A program made the translations under genes and the position numbers. The notes beneath the pieces were generated by a model that was given only the letters and a program-made list of their open reading frames with translations, searched no databases and was not told where the DNA came from. Shown here piece after piece: positions 60,301 through 64,000 of a stretch of DNA of 64,000 nucleotides. The DNA comes from Dallia pectoralis (taxonomy: Eukaryota > Chordata > Actinopteri > Esociformes > Umbridae): assembly GCA_029465975.1 (NCBI GenBank), contig CM055756.1:9376305-9440304 (forward strand), written 5' to 3'. Position 1 is the stretch's first letter, and every line of letters begins with the position of its first letter.

Positions 60301-60324
60301 GCCACCTGCCAACCTACCAAAACA

Positions 60325-60680
60325 TAATTGCGGAGTAGGGACATCCCAATGTTGCAATGGTATTGCCTGATGACAATACCCCCTGCCACACTGCACACGT
60401 TGCTTGGGAATGTTTTGAGGAACATGACGAAGAGTTCAATGTATTTCCCTGGCCTCCAAAATCCTTAGATCTCAATACGATTGAGCATCTGTGGATATGC
60501 TGGATGAACAAGTCCAATCCATGGGACACACAGGACACCTTCAAGGCACTTAAAAAGGCCACGCATGTGGAGGACGAACAGCAGTCTAGGCAGGTGGTCA
60601 TAATGTTTTGTGTACACTTGGATGTGGATGTCCACAAAAATATTCATAATACAGACCTGCCGCTAGATGGCAGCGGAGTC
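60325..60680 (+). mobile_element. Tc1-like fragment, transposase C-terminal third
   Basis: The plus-strand frame at 60357-60695 carries DNTPCHTAHVAWECFEEHDE (second catalytic Asp block) and WPPKSLDLNTIEHLW (third acidic residue block), the hallmarks of a DD34E transposase. The rest of the protein and both terminal repeats are missing. The fragment meets the opposite-strand Tc1 piece at 60300, giving a tail-to-tail junction. Confidence 0.85.
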
Positions 60681-60699
60681 ACAGATAAAAGATAAGTAG

Positions 60700-62381
60700 T
60701 ATTTCAGGTGAAATGGCAGTATGCCTAAACTAGAAAAATGCACATGTGTGGGTAGACATTATGTGATAAACAATTTATAAATGTACATTACTGTAAAGCC
60801 ATAAAACAATTATTCAATCAATACATTTCTATTCTCTGTAAAGATAGGTTTGAGACACTCCAGCATGGAGATTGTTATTAACATGTCACGACCAGGGAAC
60901 GAGCTCAGATGTTCTGTGATCTTTATGGCATGCTGCATGAACGGTTCGGCAAATGTGAACAGATGCAAAGAGAATTGACGTCATAAACCTCCGTCTCGTC
61001 GTGGACTAATTATGAATGTTCACTGATCAAGACAAACATATTCTTACAAAAATACTCGTACAATAAATAGCACTAAAATGGCCATCTGAAACAATGCACG
61101 TGCTTACGGTTTGACAACTTCCTGTTCCCATTTAAACAACCGAGTGCTCTGCGGTGAGGATGACCGGCTGCTTTGGCACCTTTCTGTTGTTTCTCTCAGT
61201 AAGTCACTTAGAGCGGTCAGAGTCTTGTGCATGTACACCCTCTCACATGAAATGGCAAAAATAAATGTGACTCCCGTGGTCTGTATGTAGGAGCTCGGCT
61301 GCTTTTAACAAGCCAAACATCCACCTGTGCCTCGGCCTCCGTGATTGTTGCTCCTTCATGGTCAGCCGGAGTGCTTCGATTCTGGACATTTTGTAAAGTA
61401 GTCAGCGGCCGCGGCTCTCCAAAGCCGTTTCAGAGAATTTGGCAGTCTATCCAACACCATTGTGTACTCTGCTTCTTGGAGGAGTGGTGCGGCATGGCTG
61501 TGCCGCTGGGCTCCTCCAGGCAGGGCAGCATTCTTGGATATCAAACCAGTGGGAGTGACCACTAGGCTATTGACATCCTTGCAACCCAAAAGGGGGCGGG
61601 GCGGGGGGGGGTCATGTCTTGTCCGTTTAAAATATCTTCCAAATGGCTTGCATTAATTTCCAATTGTCCTTTTAAATAGAATATATTATAAAACTGTGCA
61701 GTAAGAAGGAAAATTAAATTCCACTAAACTGCATGATTAAAATTTGATTAAAATGTTCTAAGCTAAGAGTGGGCAATGACTGAGGTGTGATTAAAACTAA
61801 AACAATTTTTATCAAATGACTCAGACTATAACTAAATCTAAAATAGCTGCCGTAGTACTAAGAATAATATCCCCCTACCTCAGTGAAAAACGTGCAGTAT
61901 TTCTGTTCGTGGTTTTGCATGGGAAGTGGTGTAGAGTAGGCCAATAACCTACTTGTGTTAGTAAAGAAAGTTCCAGAAAGACTTTGTTAGCCTAGCCTTG
62001 AAGAACAATGCCTTAATATTAACTACAGTAACTGTATGTCGAGCAAGTGATAAGGATCTCAGGGTACAGCGTTTCCTGAGGCTTCCTCTGGAAGTATTTC
62101 TATTTTTTTTGCTTCCGATTGTGAAACCCTAATGTTTGTTCTTTCAATTTTTGTTTGGTAGTCCTTGCTGGTCAAAAGAGTAGAACCTGTTCATTGGAGC
62201 ACCTGACTTTTTTGATACGCCTATAGGAATTGGAGAAGATGACTGAGACAAGGCACTAAAGATAGATAACCGAAATCATTACCTATGTTTTGCTATTCTT
62301 TCTGTCCGGCTCCCTGGTGTTTCAATCTGTGATCGGAAAAGGTAACTAAATATATGACCCAGGTTTGGGAAAACATAGAGA
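60700..62381. other. Region upstream of tmc6, with presumed noncoding exons
   Basis: No coding gene is supported. The sequence at about 61140-61200 is GC-richer and has an ATG followed by a GTAAGT donor (CTCTCA|GTAAGTC), which might be a 5' UTR exon of tmc6, but I could not find a consistent continuation. The ORF pair at 61341-61656 has no domain or splice logic. Confidence 0.3.
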
Positions 62382-63762
62382 ATGGCGTACAGTGTGAGCT
62401 TCAATCTAAACCCTGTGGTGGATCCTGAGTTGGGGTGAGTTGCGCTTTTTTATTATGGGCTTTAGACTTTAATTTATTTCAAAATACATTTTCTGTCCAT
62501 ACCTGCCTACACAAGGAGCTATTTCTTTATGTTTCGTGTTCCTGTTTTTTTTGTTATTGTAAATTTGTTCTTTCTCATACTCTGAATGCATATAATGTCA
62601 TTTTTATCTGAGATAAAAATGCCTTTCGGTGGATTCGGTCCACAGTTCATTTGACATTTTGGTCATTTTAAAGATGCTCTTATTTAGAGCGACTTACAAC
62701 TCATAGTATGTAAATCCTATTGAAGTGTTTCCTTTTTTGACAACTTGAACCATCGCAGTCACGGATGCTCTATTTCATGTCAACGGGATTCATGACATGA
62801 AAATGAATGTAGCCTACTCTAACAAGATAAAATGAAGAACGACACAGTTGTGGCGTGTTCGTGCACGCTCAGTGAATGTGTTACACATTTATCTGTCTGG
62901 ATGTTCGTCCTGTGGCCCAGCCTTCGATGGTTCTGCCCCTGTTTACCATAGCTTTCAGGGAGTAAATAAATAAATTTGATTGATTGATTGATAGCTGTCT
63001 GCGCCATGTGACCTTGTTCTATCCCATTCCTGAATGTGATCCAGAAGTCTCCAGAGTACTGACACAGGACAGAACTCTTTGACGACAGAGCACAGAACAG
63101 AAACTACTCCAGAGGGTGACATTGGCAGTCCTGAAACCCTAGAAATTAAGGTCATATCAAAAGAAGGTGAGGATACTTTTTAAATACTTAAAAAATAGCA
63201 CATTAATAGCTTAAGTGTACAGAGCTGCTTTTTTCAAAGCTGACTATCATACCGAGATTTTACAAGTTGAACTGAACATGGATGCAATCACATAATGATC
63301 AAAACAAACAAGCAAAGATACTACAGAATGGTTAGAAAAGAAATGTAGATGGTTATTCCATCTCAATTCAATGGAAATGCTGTGGTGGGATTTGAAGCCA
63401 GCTGTGTGTACTAGAAAGCCTAAAAGACACAGATAAACAGTATTGTAAAGAAGAGTGGATGAAAGGTCCTGTCAACGTAAAACTGAAATATCCAAATGTT
63501 CAAAATGAGAGGTTTTCTGTTGAAGGACTCCCTGACTATCCCATTTAAGACCTCTGCAGTGTGTCCCAGTAAAAAATGTACAATGGGTTTGATTTTTTCA
63601 AACTGTATTTCTCCACAGATGAGCAGATAAGTGATGTCAGAGAACCGGCTCCTGAGAGGGGGTTGCAGGACTGTGAGTCCACGCAGACAAGCCCTCTGGT
63701 CAGGAACCACTGGTCGGCCACGACCCTAAAAGTCTTATCCTCCATGCCCAGTCGTAGCATCG
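62382..63762 (+). CDS. tmc6: Transmembrane channel-like protein 6 (EVER1), first three coding exons, partial
   Basis: TMC6 is an endoplasmic-reticulum multi-pass TMC-family protein that regulates zinc and is linked in humans to papillomavirus susceptibility. Only the N-terminal cytosolic part is in the window. Exons are 62382-62434 (MAYSVSFNLNPVVDPELG), 63045-63166 and 63619-63762. Junction phases 2 and 1 agree, donors are GTGAGT, GTGAGG and GTGAGA, and the frame is open for 106 codons before running off. The diagnostic part is TTLKVLSSMPSRSIG at the end of exon 3, matching TLRILASMPSRTIG in human TMC6. The acceptor at 62362 (TGACCCAG) implies an upstream noncoding exon. It is divergent from syngr2, its neighbourhood also in human. 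The first two exons are weakly conserved and rest on splice logic. Confidence 0.8.
62665..62702 (+). repeat. SINE-tail-like motif (GATGCTCTTATTTAGAGCGA)
   Basis: A short match to the ubiquitous teleost repeat motif of the form GCAGACGCTCTTATCCAGAG. A related piece is at 7696-7727. It lies in tmc6 intron 1. A GATT microsatellite tail (AAATTTGATTGATTGATTGA) near 62968-62992 may be a separate LINE tail. Confidence 0.5.
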
Positions 63763-64000
63763 GTGAGACACGTATTTCACTCACATGCCTGTTTGTTAAG
63801 GGGTAACGTCATGGTTATGATCATTAAACACTGGAAGAAAACCTATTGAAATTGGGAGATACTACAGGAACTTGTCCAGTGAGATATACTTTATTATACT
63901 ATACTATAATATACTTTATACTTTACGTGGGAAGCGAAGCATGCTAAGAAAGAGGGCATGCAAAGAATGATTCGCGCGTGCATTTCAGGCTCACAGCAAA

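Noticed and set aside
60357..60695. A 112-aa host protein
   Set aside because: It contains the Tc1 DD34E blocks (DNTPCH and DLNTIEHLW) and lacks the rest of the transposase, so it is transposon debris.
61163..61201. A short signal-peptide-like exon (MTGCFGTFLLFLS) ending at a GTAAGT donor
   Set aside because: No downstream acceptor gave an open continuation; the best one leads to a stop after five codons. It may be a noncoding tmc6 leader exon.

Overview
This is an unmistakably eukaryotic window from a teleost fish. Genes are split into exons with GT-AG junctions, spacing is wide and AT-rich, and several fish-type Tc1, LINE, SINE and LTR elements are present. A salmonid- or pike-like fish is a weak inference from the Tc1 families. 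No operons, CRISPR arrays, phage genes or rRNA genes were seen. The gene set matches part of human chromosome 17q25.3 (TIMP2, LGALS3BP, CANT1, SYNGR2, TMC6), which independently supports the gene calls.

Layout. (1) 1-3.4 kb: timp2 on the minus strand, of which only coding exon 1 (3245-3371) and the start of intron 1 lie in the window. (2) 3.7-13.8 kb: intergenic DNA with a tRNA-derived SINE, a long TG microsatellite, two Tc1-like fragments, two short-unit minisatellites and a LINE reverse-transcriptase fragment. (3) 13.8-38.4 kb: two tandem, same-strand galectin-3-binding-protein genes. Both have intact reading frames when I join the exons (623 and 601 aa), with signal peptide, one SRCR domain, BTB, BACK and a C-terminal region. 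Each has a noncoding first exon with a TATA box and an interferon-response-like element. The second gene has been enlarged by a roughly 3 kb minisatellite of about 99 units of 30 bp in one intron, and by an 8 kb BEL/Pao LTR retrotransposon in its 5' intron. (4) 39.4-39.7 kb: an orphan exon-like ORF. (5) 40.8-43.3 kb: cant1, complete coding sequence in three exons (406 aa). (6) 52.8-59.3 kb: syngr2, complete coding sequence in four exons (228 aa), with a LINE fragment and a degenerate Tc1 element in its introns and a GC-rich 38-bp tandem repeat just upstream. (7) 62.4-63.8 kb: the first three coding exons of tmc6 on the plus strand, divergent from syngr2 and running off the window.

The most notable signals are as follows. 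The two lgals3bp genes form a mosaic: the SRCR exons are about 98% identical while the BTB exons are much more diverged. A 30-bp minisatellite carries a juxtaposed AG|GT splice-like motif in almost every unit, in the sense orientation of its host gene. A BEL/Pao element has identical LTRs but a coding region broken by many frameshifts, and its 5' LTR is split by an 823-bp MITE with a palindromic 18-bp core. A 31-bp minisatellite appears to have grown out of a Tc1 transposase. A shortened copy of the lgals3bp promoter region lies between the two genes. Most of the long ORFs in the window are by-products of minisatellites.
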